Source: Glandiceps talaboti
Lineage: Eukaryota > Hemichordata > Enteropneusta > Spengelidae
DNA length: 64,000 nucleotides
Direction of reading: 5' to 3'
Assembly: GCF_964340395.1 (NCBI RefSeq)
Contig: NC_135566.1
Span: 1,622,501 to 1,686,500, forward strand
Shown: positions 1-11,170 of the stretch, piece by piece
Layout: the number at the start of each line of letters is the position of its first letter
Numbering within the stretch: position 1 is the first letter of the stretch
The notes under the pieces: model-generated
Database searches by the model: none
What the model saw: the letters and a program-made list of their open reading frames with translations, nothing else
Told to the model about the DNA's origin: nothing
Position numbers and translations under genes: made by a program

Positions 1-833
1 GAATCTGCGACGCTATTGTCGTTACAATAATTAAATCATAATAAGTCACGCATAGGAGATGACTTCCTAAGATAACAATAAGTCATGCATGATTATGAAC
101 GTCATGGATATGAAACAAAGGGCACTAAAACTTTAACTTGAACGACATCTCCAGACATACGATATTAGTGTACCTATTGTCTTGATACCCATGTGAGCTA
201 CTGCAATAAAAGATATTCATTTATAGGTATTTTGGCGGCATGTAGAAACAACGTCATGTCAGAACCCAAACAGAGCAATTATAAATGCATGACAAGAGGT
301 AGAATTATTAGAACATGTCGTTTATGGTGTTCATGTAGCCTTACTTTCGATCGATGGGAAGACAACTTTCATTACAATGACTCACACTGTCTTCTGAAAT
401 ACACAGAGAAAGTATGTTATCACCATAGACTTCAGATTCATACACAGAAAATAAAAACCATTGTAAGTTATTTGTGTCCATAAATAACATTTATGGTAAT
501 TAAGACTTTGATAGGAGTATTTTATTGGGACCACGATTACTTTGCATGCATAGCGCATCGTCGACTGTACACAAGTTCGCAAATGGATCTCAAGTTAATT
601 ACGTTCCGAAGGCCTCATCGTAAGGAGAAACACCCCTTTGAAGACAAATTTGACATTACATTCGCGGAAGGGAGTCTTTGTCATTATACAGCAAACGCAG
701 AAAGATTTCAAATATGTAGTTATGGCAAGGGTCAACAAAAAAAAGGATTACAAATGTTTCGTTGTCATATGTCGAAGTCTCATTTCACATCACCACTAGT
801 TTTGGACAATATTAGTGTGATACAGTTTGATTG
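1..833. other. non-coding sequence, no gene recognised
   Basis: AT-rich sequence with only short, unremarkable open frames that match no family I know. No convincing exon, RNA gene or repeat is visible. It may lie upstream of, or inside an intron of, the transcobalamin-like gene that becomes clear from 2195. Confidence 0.5.
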
Positions 834-959
834 ACACAACACAACACAACACAACACAACACAACACAACACAACACAACACAACACAACACAACACAAC
901 ACAACATAGCACAACACAACACAACACAACACAACACAACACGACACGACACGACACAA
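834..959. repeat. (ACAAC)n microsatellite
   Basis: About 25 copies of the pentamer ACAAC, with one point change near 906 and a terminal stretch of ACGAC variants at about 940-955. Open frames across it on both strands are repeat artefacts. Confidence 0.97.
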
Positions 960-1287
960 CTAATCGCATTTTTCATACTGTCATTAATATTCAAAGCATG
1001 CGGTATACGTGGCAATTCGAGTTAGCAAACAATGGTTTAGTTTCTAATTTGAGTTATAAAAGAATATATTTAGTATTTGTTCTTTGATCATTGTATGAAA
1101 CAATACATGGATTATTATACATGTACATTTGATATGTAGAATCAAGCTTTAAAGTTCATTGTGGTCATATCACTTCCTGATTTGGCACCACCAACCATTG
1201 GGCTGGCTTGATATAAAGACCTGTGTGTTGATGTTCTTTAATACACAATACACGTAACCAATCCATATTATAGTTTTGTCACGTACT

Positions 1288-1401
1288 ATGATGCCAGCTG
1301 TCAGAATGGGTATATCTGTCGACCAGTCTGTACCGCGTTTTGATTCCGTGGATACCCCTGACATGATGGCAGGCGAAACAGAAGAAACCCTGAGTCTCTC
1401 G
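1288..1401 (+). CDS. possible first coding exon of the transcobalamin-like gene
   Basis: Tentative. An open stretch starts with two methionine codons (1288 and 1291) and runs 38 codons, ending in a hydrophilic, acidic segment (..MMAGETEETLSLS). It is followed directly by GTATTG, a weak donor. The join is in phase 0, which is what the next exon at 2195 needs, and the low-complexity hydrophilic sequence would suit a cytoplasmic tail before that exon's membrane segment. No protein similarity supports it. Otherwise the start codon lies outside the window or is the internal ATG at 2297. Confidence 0.28.
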
Positions 1402-1548
1402 GTATTGTGTATCATATTATAGTATCATATTGTATATAGATGAATGACAACGAAACACATTGTCTACATTTATATGTATAACTTACATACTTTGTACAGC
1501 TATTGATAATGTCAGGATTGTGACATGTAACAGGAACTTGCTCCTGAG

Positions 1549-1549
<1 letters not shown>

Positions 1550-1633
<84 letters not shown>

Positions 1634-1795
1634 TGTGTGTGTGTGTGCGCGCGCGTACGTGCGTGCGTGTGTGTATGTGCGCGCGTGTGTATGTGCGTGT
1701 ATGCGTGTGTGTGCGCGCGTGCGTATGCGTGTGTGTGCGCGCGCGTGTGTGTGTGCGTGCATGTGTGTGCGTGCGTGCGCACGCTAGTATCTGCG
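1550..1795. repeat. (AT)n followed by (GT)n/(GC)n alternating tract
   Basis: About 80 bp of pure (AT)n runs into about 160 bp of GT/GC/AC dinucleotides (1632-1795). Nearly the whole stretch alternates purine and pyrimidine. Open frames across it (YIYI.., CVCV.., HTHT..) are artefacts. Confidence 0.95.
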
Positions 1796-2194
1796 CTCAT
1801 GTGTGTAGATGTGGTAGAAATATGAATCATGTGTTATATATCACGCATTACGTGTAAGTAAAAGTATTATCTCTGGTTTAAATGCATCGCATAGTTTTAG
1901 AAATTATCGAAATTTAATTCAAAATGAACCAAAAGTTATGTGATGGATATATCAATCGTTTATTCATGCCAATGCGTGCAAATAATATTTGGAATGGACA
2001 AAGGTTATGACTTGGATTTTTAAGAAAACGTATGCCAGCTATTTTAAAAATCTGTTATCCTTCAATAGATATGTCATTAACAACACCACGATGTAATTGA
2101 TTGAATCATGGGTTTGTATTTGAAATAGAGGCTATTCACTTTTAGATGACGTCTCTCTTTATATAACAAGTACTTTTTCATTATTCTTTTCCAG

Positions 2195-5100
2195 AGAGAT
2201 GGACTCTACACCACAAAGATCAGCCTGGCTCCAGGGATACGGAGAGGTGGAGCGTCGGAGGGTCACAGTGAAGGCCACAGTGGCGGATTTGATTTCATGG
2301 AATCATATACAGACACTGAATTTAGTTACCAAAAACACAGTACACGCACTATTATAGCACTTATCATTGCCATTGTCATTGTAGCAGCCATTCTTGGTGG
2401 TGTTTTGTTCAGCATGTATGTCTTCAACGAAAGTAGCAGTAAGTTATTTTAAAGCTTACCTCATTGCTTACGTCATCGCTGTGACGTCATTGCTGTGGTG
2501 TATGTTTTCTATAACTGGGGAAACGGGTCAAAAAGTCCATCTTTCTTGAGAAGCGCCATTTTGTAACATCCGTAAAATTTACATATGCATGAGACGATGA
2601 TGACGTCACAATAGGAACACCATTGTAAACTATGTCTAAACCTGACTAAATACAAATATGGCCAAACGGAAAGATGCCAAATTCTTTATTTTATGTATGC
2701 AGTGACTTCAAATAAGCCAGTTTAGAGTATATTGGTGTTGTCCTGACACGGAGTGTAAGGATAAATCTAATACCCTTAGATTTTATCAAATTTGTTCTGT
2801 CAGGGGACTTAATGGACACTTCCACAATCTAACAATATATAATTATACTGTCCGGTTAATAGCAACCTTCTCGGCAATTTCGAGAGTGAGAGCTTTCCTA
2901 TTATACATGCATGGCGTTACCTCTGTTCGCCTACATGTGCTTGCATCTGACATGGCTGGACACTTGGATATAAGGGAAGCCATGTATAGACTATATGATG
3001 AGATGTGGTGTGTACCAGTCAATGTTATTACACTTTCTGTTTTTATTTGGTCATGAAGTGTATAATCGTTACAGTCTCTGTTAAATATTCAAGTTTGTTT
3101 AGTAGGGTTCGGTACTTCAAAAGCGCAGTATTTTGTCATCGACATCGTCATCTTCAAATTTCGTATTGCAGCCATTTTAATCTAGATATCTATGCCAAGT
3201 AAGAATTCTGTAGAGGATATTGCCATTGTTTTAGGGAACGTTTGTGAAAGTCGTTTTGACAATGCTTGTTTTTTTTTAATTATTAGTGAAAGATGTATCT
3301 ATGTAAAATTATGACTATCTTTACATCCTGCTGTCTTGTCTGTAAAAGTTTTGTCATATAGCACATCGTAAAATGTCAAACACAAATGACCTTGTTGTCT
3401 TCACAAATTGTCTAGTGCAATGGATTAAGATGTAGATGTCCCTGTGATGATGATTTCTACTTTTCTATTAACTGAAAAAAAAATATGCAGTGGCAGTTAA
3501 TCGACAAATTTGATAAGCCTGTCAACATGTAATGACATCTCGTATTACTTAATCTGACGAAGTGATTTTTCCTATTGTGGTCACCAAATCAAAAAGGCTT
3601 TCAGCACACTCTAAGAACATACACACACATCATTATCGACCAGTGTCTGGGGGATTCTTCTATTTTGCTAAAATGTTTTTGGTTATCTTTAATTCCCGCT
3701 GTGCTTTCAAGAATACAGTTTGAATAATCCACATTGTCGAATGTAAATGAACATCCATTATTTGTAATTAGGAGGTTGCCAGCAGCTGAAAATAGACAAG
3801 AGAGATGACCGCTTTTAGAGTTTCATTCTTTTGTAACCTAACCGACATCTGCCAATATCCACAGTGTGGTGATATTTCCATACATTTCGAAACACATATT
3901 AATCAAAATTTATCGCAAATTTCGTTCAGAATGGCGAGATAGAGTTTAAATAAATGCACAGCTATCCCCATTTTGATAGTATTTCAGTAAAAGTTGACCA
4001 GATCGACATTTTCCTTCATTCGTTGTCATTATAATACATTTTAAAACAAACATTCAAGTATTTCTAGTTTCTGAAGATTATCCCGTCAGAATCTGTAATG
4101 TCCCTAGAGTGGTAATTTAATGACTTTTTTCCCTACGATATATTGTGACTTTTGACGTGTACGTGTCGTCTAACATTTGAAAAGCAAGTCTCGTGGTATA
4201 CGAGAACTCTACGTGATGCTTTTCGTTGCTTACTGTGACTGTACGTATACACTATTACATTTTGTAAAAGCGCCACTGTTTGTCACATACATTAATGATT
4301 AATGATAATGTACGTTCAATTCTTGAATTGACTTCACATACAGCAGTTACACCTTCAAACAAGTTGTCCATCATGAGTATGTGAAAGCAAATAACGTTAG
4401 GGATGCAAGCCCAGAAAACTTTGGCTAGAGGAGCGCCAAACTTATGAGTTAATAGTAAACCATTGACAGTGTCGAGAACTGTCTAAGGTTTACACAAAAC
4501 TTTCAGTTTGATTTGAATTTCCTGTAAAATGTACAGCCACAGCTGTACTTCAATGCTCGCAGCCACTTTCACTTTTTATCAATAGCGTGTGTAGTACGTG
4601 AACTACACAATCATTTAGAGAACCGAAATATTCGCACATGCGCACCTTACCATTGTTGCTCTCTAAATCGTTTCATGAATCGCTGTACTTCTAAACACTA
4701 CCAGCCTAATTTACACGTTTTGGCCGTCATGATACAAGAGTCGTTTAAGTCTAGCCTTTAACGTCCACACGTGCAATTTATTTCAGATTTAACATCACCA
4801 GCTTCTCAGCCTTCCGTAGTTATCGGGGAAAATTCAACTATGACACCTGAGCAGTCGTCGTCAATCGCGTCCAATTGGTTACTCACTCAAAGGGACAGCG
4901 ACTATGGTTGGAAGAATACTCCGCAGAGTTTAATTGCCTTACGGTTAAGCAAACCAGAATGGTTCGTCAGTGATCAAATGCAAAGTACACTCAGCATTAA
5001 ACGTATGGAAACAGAAATCTTAGAGCAAATGGTGGTAACTCCAGGCAGAGTTTTAGAGTAAGTGGCGAACATTTCAGTTATAGAAAAATATGTATTTCTA

Positions 5101-5385
5101 GCATCATGATTTTGGCGGGACTTGTGTTCGTAATTTGTCTGCTCGTTAGCCGGATACAACCCATAACTTTATGGATGTCACCTATTTTACTTTGATATCA
5201 TAAACAACTTCAATTTTGATCAAAATAAAATATGCCTGGGCACATAAAAAGAAAATATTCACAAAATGATGTTTTTTCTTGATTTCTTTGCATTGAGTCA
5301 TTACGTCATTGAACATTTTTACATTCCATAAGGAGAGGTCATATTTTAGGGATGGAAAGGCTGTGTGAGTGTGAGTATGTGTATA

Positions 5386-5432
<47 letters not shown>

Positions 5433-8400
5433 GTGACTGTGTGTCAGTGTGTCTGACTGTCATCGTTTTCTCAAAAACGGCTGGCTCAATTCAAACGAAA
5501 TTTGGTACACATGTTTTTAGGGTAATGGCTAGAACTGCTTAGGTCTTTGTTTTCATTTATGTTAATGACCATTGGGATGATTAATGATTTTCGTTTATCG
5601 GGCTATATCTTAAGAATGCACGCTTCAAATTCAATATAATTTGGTACATACATTGATGATAACTAAGTGCATGTGTCATCTAAAGTTTGACATATTCGCA
5701 GCTTTTAGTTTTAATGATTCATTTGCATAATTAACGATTTTCATTATTAGTTGGGCTATATCTTATAGAATGTTGAAATTCAGTATAATTTGGCACATAC
5801 TTCAAACATAACAAAACGCACATATGATGGAAAGTTTGTTGATGTAGCTTTTAATTTCAATGATTCGTTTGCATAATTAATGATATTCAATATAATGTGC
5901 AACTTGCCATAGAACCAGACCCGTCAATAACCCCCTCATTGACAGTATATCTTTTTTATCACCCTAAAGGCAAGATTCAGATGACGAAGCATTTACAGAT
6001 ATTACCATGCCAGCGGGCCTCCTAGCTACATATATAAATGCAATGGTTGCAACTTGCCAGGACCTGAATAGTTTTAGTCCGTGCAATCTGTTAAAGTCTA
6101 TGGAACATGATATGCAGTCATCTTCTGAGGCTAGCAATACCAATAATTACTATTACTACAGTCTAGGACTTATCTCACTATGCAACAGTGATGGAAAAAT
6201 TTCCAATGGACACATTGAAAGTATAAAAAATGCCCAACTTCCTAATGGTGGATACCGACACGGCATAGGTAAGTAGACAGAAAAACTTATTTTAGCCCCA
6301 AACGGACACCGCCCAAAGGGGCTAATACATACATTGGGTTCCGTCTATGCATCCGTCCATGCTGCGTTCACGTCACCCTCACATCTCTTGATTCAAGTTC
6401 AACCAAACTTTGCACAACGGTAACACACTGTGTGGGACTTTGTTTTGCGACTTAATCAAATATGGCTGAATGGCGGTCATATTTGTTGTATGTGTACTCA
6501 CCCTCATATCTCTGGCATGCACCAACTGATTTCAAGCAAACCTGTTACAAAGGTAACATGCTATGTCAGACTTACACGTCACTTTGTGTTGCGACCATGG
6601 CTGTGCGTCTGTGCGTCCGCCTGTCCGTGCGTTCACCATCATACCTCTTGCATGCACCAACCGAGTTCAACCAAACCTTGCACAAATGTAACATGCTATG
6701 TTAGACTTTGTTTTGCGAACATGGAAAGACGGAAACCATACATGGAAAGATTTTGAAAAATAATTTAGCTTAGTATACACAGAGATTTTGGGTATATCGG
6801 CTGATTGGCTTGGCTTAACAGAATGGAAAGAATTGTTTGGGAGTATACTGTTGACGCCGCGGCCAACTTATCGAGTATGTTGTTCAGAGAAATTAATATC
6901 GACAATTTTCGGTCGTGAGAAAGTTGGAACGAACAAAGAAACTCGTGGAAGAAGAGCAGGAGTAAAGGAAGTGAATGGTAGAATGACGAAAGTGAAGTGT
7001 TTCTCAGATATTTAACTAGAAGCTCTTTAGTACTAATTTGAAGTATAAGAAGCGAGAAGGTGTTATTTTAAAGATGTGATTATTAAGTTTAATAATCATG
7101 TGTATGTAATAGAATAAAAACAAGAGTATGTCTTTTTTACAGATGCAACGTCAATGGTAGTGGTGGCGCTGTCATGCCTGTCAAAAGGCAAAAAAGAAAA
7201 GACGTCACCCGAAGCAACTATCAACAGCGCTATCCGCTACATCATACAACAACAAAGGAATGACGGTAGTTTTGGTAGTGAAATGAACACAGCAAACGCA
7301 GTTCAGGTACGGTTTTTGAAAACGTTGGGTGATCATTTGCCTAACTATAATTCGATTCAAGATATACATTTTATACAATTTGCAACATAGAAAGAGTTGG
7401 AGAAAGATTTCCTCAATGTCTATGTTTGTTTGCAAGTATCAAAGCTTTAGACATGGCAGACAGTGAGATGTCGAACTGACTTCCTTCAGTACGTACAGTA
7501 CGTTCAGTGAGATGTCAGTCTGACCCCTTCAGTACGTACAGTGCGTTCAGTGAGATGTCAGTCTGACCCCCTTCAGTATTTCCTACCTAAAGCAAAATTT
7601 ACAAGTGACAAGCTTGAGATATTGCAGACGATGACGGTGATAAGATGTCGTTCAATGCATTCAGTGGGAGATGTTTGTAAAGAATAGTTAATGGTAGCCA
7701 AACACCTTTAATAATAGTCAACTTGTTCTTTGGGTGAACTTCTTCCTGAAACACGATTTTAAAAGTGTATTTACCCCCCCCCCCCAATATTATGGTTATA
7801 CTCATATTTCCATCTAAGTGCCAAAGGCAAAAGAAATTAAAAACCGCGCAAATTTCGTGGACTCACTAATTTAGACGGGAGAACAATCTATACCGATTAC
7901 AACATAAAGTCAGATGAGCATGGATGCACCGTGACCCCTGACCTTTGATATATTTACATGTCTGATATGAATTCATCTGTAGTTATGATTTGATTTTGAC
8001 TCTTAAGAGTACACTTTGTAATCAGCTGTGACGTATTCAAAATTAAAAGTGATTTGGGAAATTTGTTCAGAGACAATATTGAAGGGAAAAAATAAAATGC
8101 ATGATTCTTTTTTAAGTGAAATGGTAAAACTGTATATTGTGTTTTTGTCGCAGGCGTTACTTGCAAATGGTATGGACCCCGATCACAGCACCATTAAAGA
8201 TGCGTTGACGACGATTGTACGGAAGCAAAAACAAGATGGCTCCTTTGGCAGCATTTTAAATACTGCCATCATTTTACCAACACTCGCTAAAAAGACATAC
8301 ATTGATATCAAAAAAAGTATTGAATGTGAAGGTAAGTGAATGACTGAGACACTAATCATTTGGTTTATATACTTATATCGTCTTTAGTTACTCAATCATT

Positions 8401-10858
8401 TCATTGGCATTTTACTGACATGCATTTTTGATTATGTAGATGGCAATATAATCTGAAAGCATGTGGCCATGACTTGGGGTGGGGATGGGATTGGGTGGCT
8501 TGGGTGGGGTGAAATAAGGTATGAGAAAGATGCAAAGTAAATCTTACAAATATAATGTTTGACTAAAGGTTTGTGTTTCATACATGATTGTACAGTACTT
8601 GCTATTTTCTGTATGCTCTCCTACTTTAAAACGGTCGAAAACACTCAAAATTTGAACATTTAAAAATAGATTCCTTGTCTTCAGTGAAAATAAAGTCAAA
8701 CAAAGCAATGAAATAATGTCAAAAATGTATTATTAGTATTTCTTCTTCTTCTCCTCCTCCTCCTCCACCACCACCACCACCACCTCCTCCTCCTCCTTCT
8801 CAGTATGTCATTTATTTATCTGTATTTGCGTTTTTGGTTGTCGTTTCAGCCGTGCCCACCCAATCCGATGACGGACTGATAGATATCGCCCTAACATTGG
8901 CGAGTGACGTCGAAGACAGCAACATCACTGAGTTGACCTTTCATGTCAATGTTATGCCAGGGTCAAGTCTCTACGAAGTCTTACATCAAGTTAAAGACCT
9001 GCATGATGAATTTTTAACAGAGTACGTGTTTTACATTCAACTCCATTCTTTGAAACTAATTTTTCTAGATTAAAATGTGTGTTTCCGATCCGACCGACCC
9101 TAGTTTAAGCCACCAACCCTAATCTTTTTTAAACATTTAAAACAAAAAGATATGAAATTCTTTGTCTTCTTAACCTACCTTCACGTCTGTTTTCTTTCCC
9201 CAGTGATGCCTGTACATATTTAAGTGTTACAGAAAGGAATATTCTGACCGACTTTTCGTTTTTGGTCGAAGCAATAAAAATAATTAAAAAGATAAAATGA
9301 AATAAAATCCTGGTCTACCTAACCTATTTTCTGATAATATGTTATCGGAAACGTTATTATTTTTTTCGCGCCTTAGGTAGAATTCGAGCTAAGCCAGTTG
9401 CAACCGAAAAGTTGTTGAAATCTTCAGTATACACTATCACTGTTCGTCCATCCATGTTGTTAGGCTCTATCTCGGGCCCAACTCAATTTGAATAAAAAAT
9501 GCCAAACGTTTTGTGTACACTAATTAATAGCACATTAGGGGTATATTAGGACAACGTCTTCCTAACGTAGAGGGCGTGTTTGAGTTGTAAATAATTTTCT
9601 TGAATTCACTGGGTGATATCAAACCTGTTTGCTTTTTTTGAAAGTGACAATGTGAGTTTTTTCAAGGATGACTTGATTTCTTTCAGGTATACTAATACTG
9701 TGGATGTCTGGGGTCATTCAATTGTGTCTATAAATGGTCACAAAGCCGAGCGAACTGCAACCCACCAGAAATACTGGACTGTGCTATTATCGAAGGATAT
9801 GGAAACTTCTTTGAGTAAGTATATTGCTACACGATTACTGACCAAAAGAACAACTGAAATGAGTCAATTCACACAACGTAATCTTTTTTGTTGATGTGGT
9901 GATCTCGAACTCTAGTGTCACGTTCTCACAAATTTCTTAATTCTTTTTTCTTGTTGAACATTCAAACTGGTATAATAGTTTGTATATTATATATAATACA
10001 TATCAATATGGTAATTATTTATATAATATTCATAATATTTCAGCGAAGCTTGAAGGCAAAGTCATTTTTGTCACACAGCAAGGGTGGGTATGCATAACAA
10101 AATGTCCATAGTGGTCGAGGGAACTATTTGATTGCGATGGTGGGCCAGACTGTTTACATCGGGATCTGTCTTTTTGCTCCGCTGTCTTACAAACGATTTG
10201 TGAAACAGCGAAGTGTAGCTATATGTGTATGAGTTTGTATAATATATATATTTTAAATTCAACCTCATTGGTATCAAGTTCTTGTCATTTTATATCCAAC
10301 TCGTAGCCACATGCCAGAAAATGTGGTAGCACGTAAACACCGCAGCTGCAGCAGCTAGAATCGAATCCGTGACAAATGACATATGTCTGGTTCCAAAAAG
10401 TACATAAATGATCAGAACTGTCGATGTTTTGGTCATAAACTCTACTTTGAGCCAAAAGCCAATGATTACGATTCCTTCTTAATACCGGTAGTCACGTTAA
10501 CATATAATATGTTGCCATCAGGCAGTGAGCTCCTCCCTGGGTTAGTAGTCACGCCACATTGGAGCAGGGATAGTGTAAGGAGGGGTTCCATAGTGATGTA
10601 CAGGTATATATATTATTTATTTGCCAGAGGTTGAAAAATGTTTACATATCAAGTGAGGAAAATGAAATAATCAAGTAATCACATCGCCAATTAGGAAAAG
10701 TATATATAACAGAATAACTTGAACTTCTGGCTGGACCACAAAAATAGTTTGTTCAAACTAGTCGAGTTCGAGGCCCAAGGAAAACATATACAGTAATATG
10801 ATATAAAAAAATAACCAAAAAAACAAACAAAAAAAAATTGAAATAACAGACCAAAACG

Positions 10859-10939
<81 letters not shown>

Positions 10940-10965
10940 GCAAGCAGACAAACAAACAAGCAGGG

Positions 10966-11020
<55 letters not shown>

Positions 11021-11170
11021 TCAATGTCTTAATACCAAAAAGAATAGGGTCACAAGATGACATTCTGACCAATCGGTGTGTCTTTCCTTGCAGGTATCGA
11101 TGACATCATACCCTCTGAAGGAGACAAAATAACCCTTCTGTATACGTCTGTGGCGTTGCCGCAACAGTGA
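2195..11170 (+). CDS. membrane-anchored transcobalamin/intrinsic-factor-like protein
   Basis: Eight exons join in phase: 2195-2438, 4787-5057, 5970-6268, 7143-7306, 8154-8331, 8850-9021, 9687-9814 and 11094-11170, for 510 codons plus TGA. The cobalamin-binding family (transcobalamin, intrinsic factor, haptocorrin) has an alpha6-alpha6 barrel and a small C-terminal beta domain (DUF4430). Barrel hallmarks seen are YYYYSLGLISLC, DATSMVVVALSCL, IIQQQRNDGSFGS and VRKQKQDGSFGS. The last three exons form the beta domain (VDVWGHSIVSINGHKAERT, then ..YWTVLL, then DDIIPSEGDKITLLYTSV and stop). The first visible exon has no signal peptide. It has a hydrophilic stretch, then a hydrophobic segment of about 25 residues starting TIIALIIAIVIVAAILGG, so I infer a type II membrane protein with the binding domain outside the cell or in the lumen. 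Family members I know are secreted. The exon opens in phase 0, so the true start may be upstream (1288?) or at the ATG at 2297. Cobalamin binding is not proven. Confidence 0.85.
2439..4786 (+). other. intron of the transcobalamin-like gene
   Basis: 2.3 kb between a GTAAGT donor and a TTTCAG acceptor. I see no exon, RNA gene or clear repeat in it. Confidence 0.75.
5385..5432. repeat. (CTGT)n microsatellite
   Basis: About eleven CTGT units in an intron of the transcobalamin-like gene, next to GTGTCAGTGTGT-type degenerate sequence. Confidence 0.9.
5460..5900. repeat. diverged tandem repeat, about 145-150 bp unit, three copies
   Basis: Three imperfect copies, each with a GGCTATATCTTA-like start, a TTCAATATAATTTGGTAC-like core, and an AATGATTCATTTGCATAATTAA-like end in copies two and three. 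The GGCTATATCTTA motif recurs about 152 bp apart (5601, 5753). It is intronic and probably a fossil interspersed repeat. Confidence 0.7.
6355..6725. repeat. diverged tandem repeat, about 131 bp unit, three copies
   Basis: The units start near 6363, 6493 and 6625. They share TCACC(C/A)TCA(C/T)ATCTCTTG, CAACCAAACTTTGCACAA, GGTAACATGCTATG and GACTTTGTTTTGCGA motifs. The short open frames here come from the repeat and are not exons. Confidence 0.75.
7459..7580. repeat. 44-bp tandem repeat, about three copies
   Basis: CAGTGAGATGTC recurs about every 44 bp, followed by CTGACCCCTTCAGTACGTAC. Intronic. Confidence 0.8.
7774..7788. repeat. poly(C) tract
   Basis: An uninterrupted run of about 13 cytosines in an intron. 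Confidence 0.85.
8474..8512 (+). other. G-rich stretch, potential quadruplex
   Basis: Six or more runs of three to four guanines separated by one to five bases, in an intron of the transcobalamin-like gene. It has the form of a G-quadruplex sequence; folding is not shown. Confidence 0.5.
8739..8800. repeat. compound (TTC)n(TCC)n(ACC)n microsatellite
   Basis: Adjacent trinucleotide runs just upstream of the exon at 8850, giving a long pyrimidine-rich tract before its acceptor. Confidence 0.85.
10866..11019. repeat. (AC)n microsatellite, two blocks
   Basis: Two pure AC blocks (about 10866-10938 and 10969-11019) are separated by an AAGCAAGCAGACAAACAAAC-like spacer. They lie about 75 bp upstream of the last exon of the transcobalamin-like gene. 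Minus-strand CVCV open frames are artefacts. Confidence 0.96.

Noticed and set aside
827-1087. Open frames of repeated TQHN / VVLCC
   Set aside because: Pure (ACAAC)n translations with no unique flanking protein.
6430-6756. 108-aa Cys/His-rich frame as a possible exon
   Set aside because: It coincides with the three-copy 131-bp repeat, and the flanking transcobalamin-like exons splice in phase across it.
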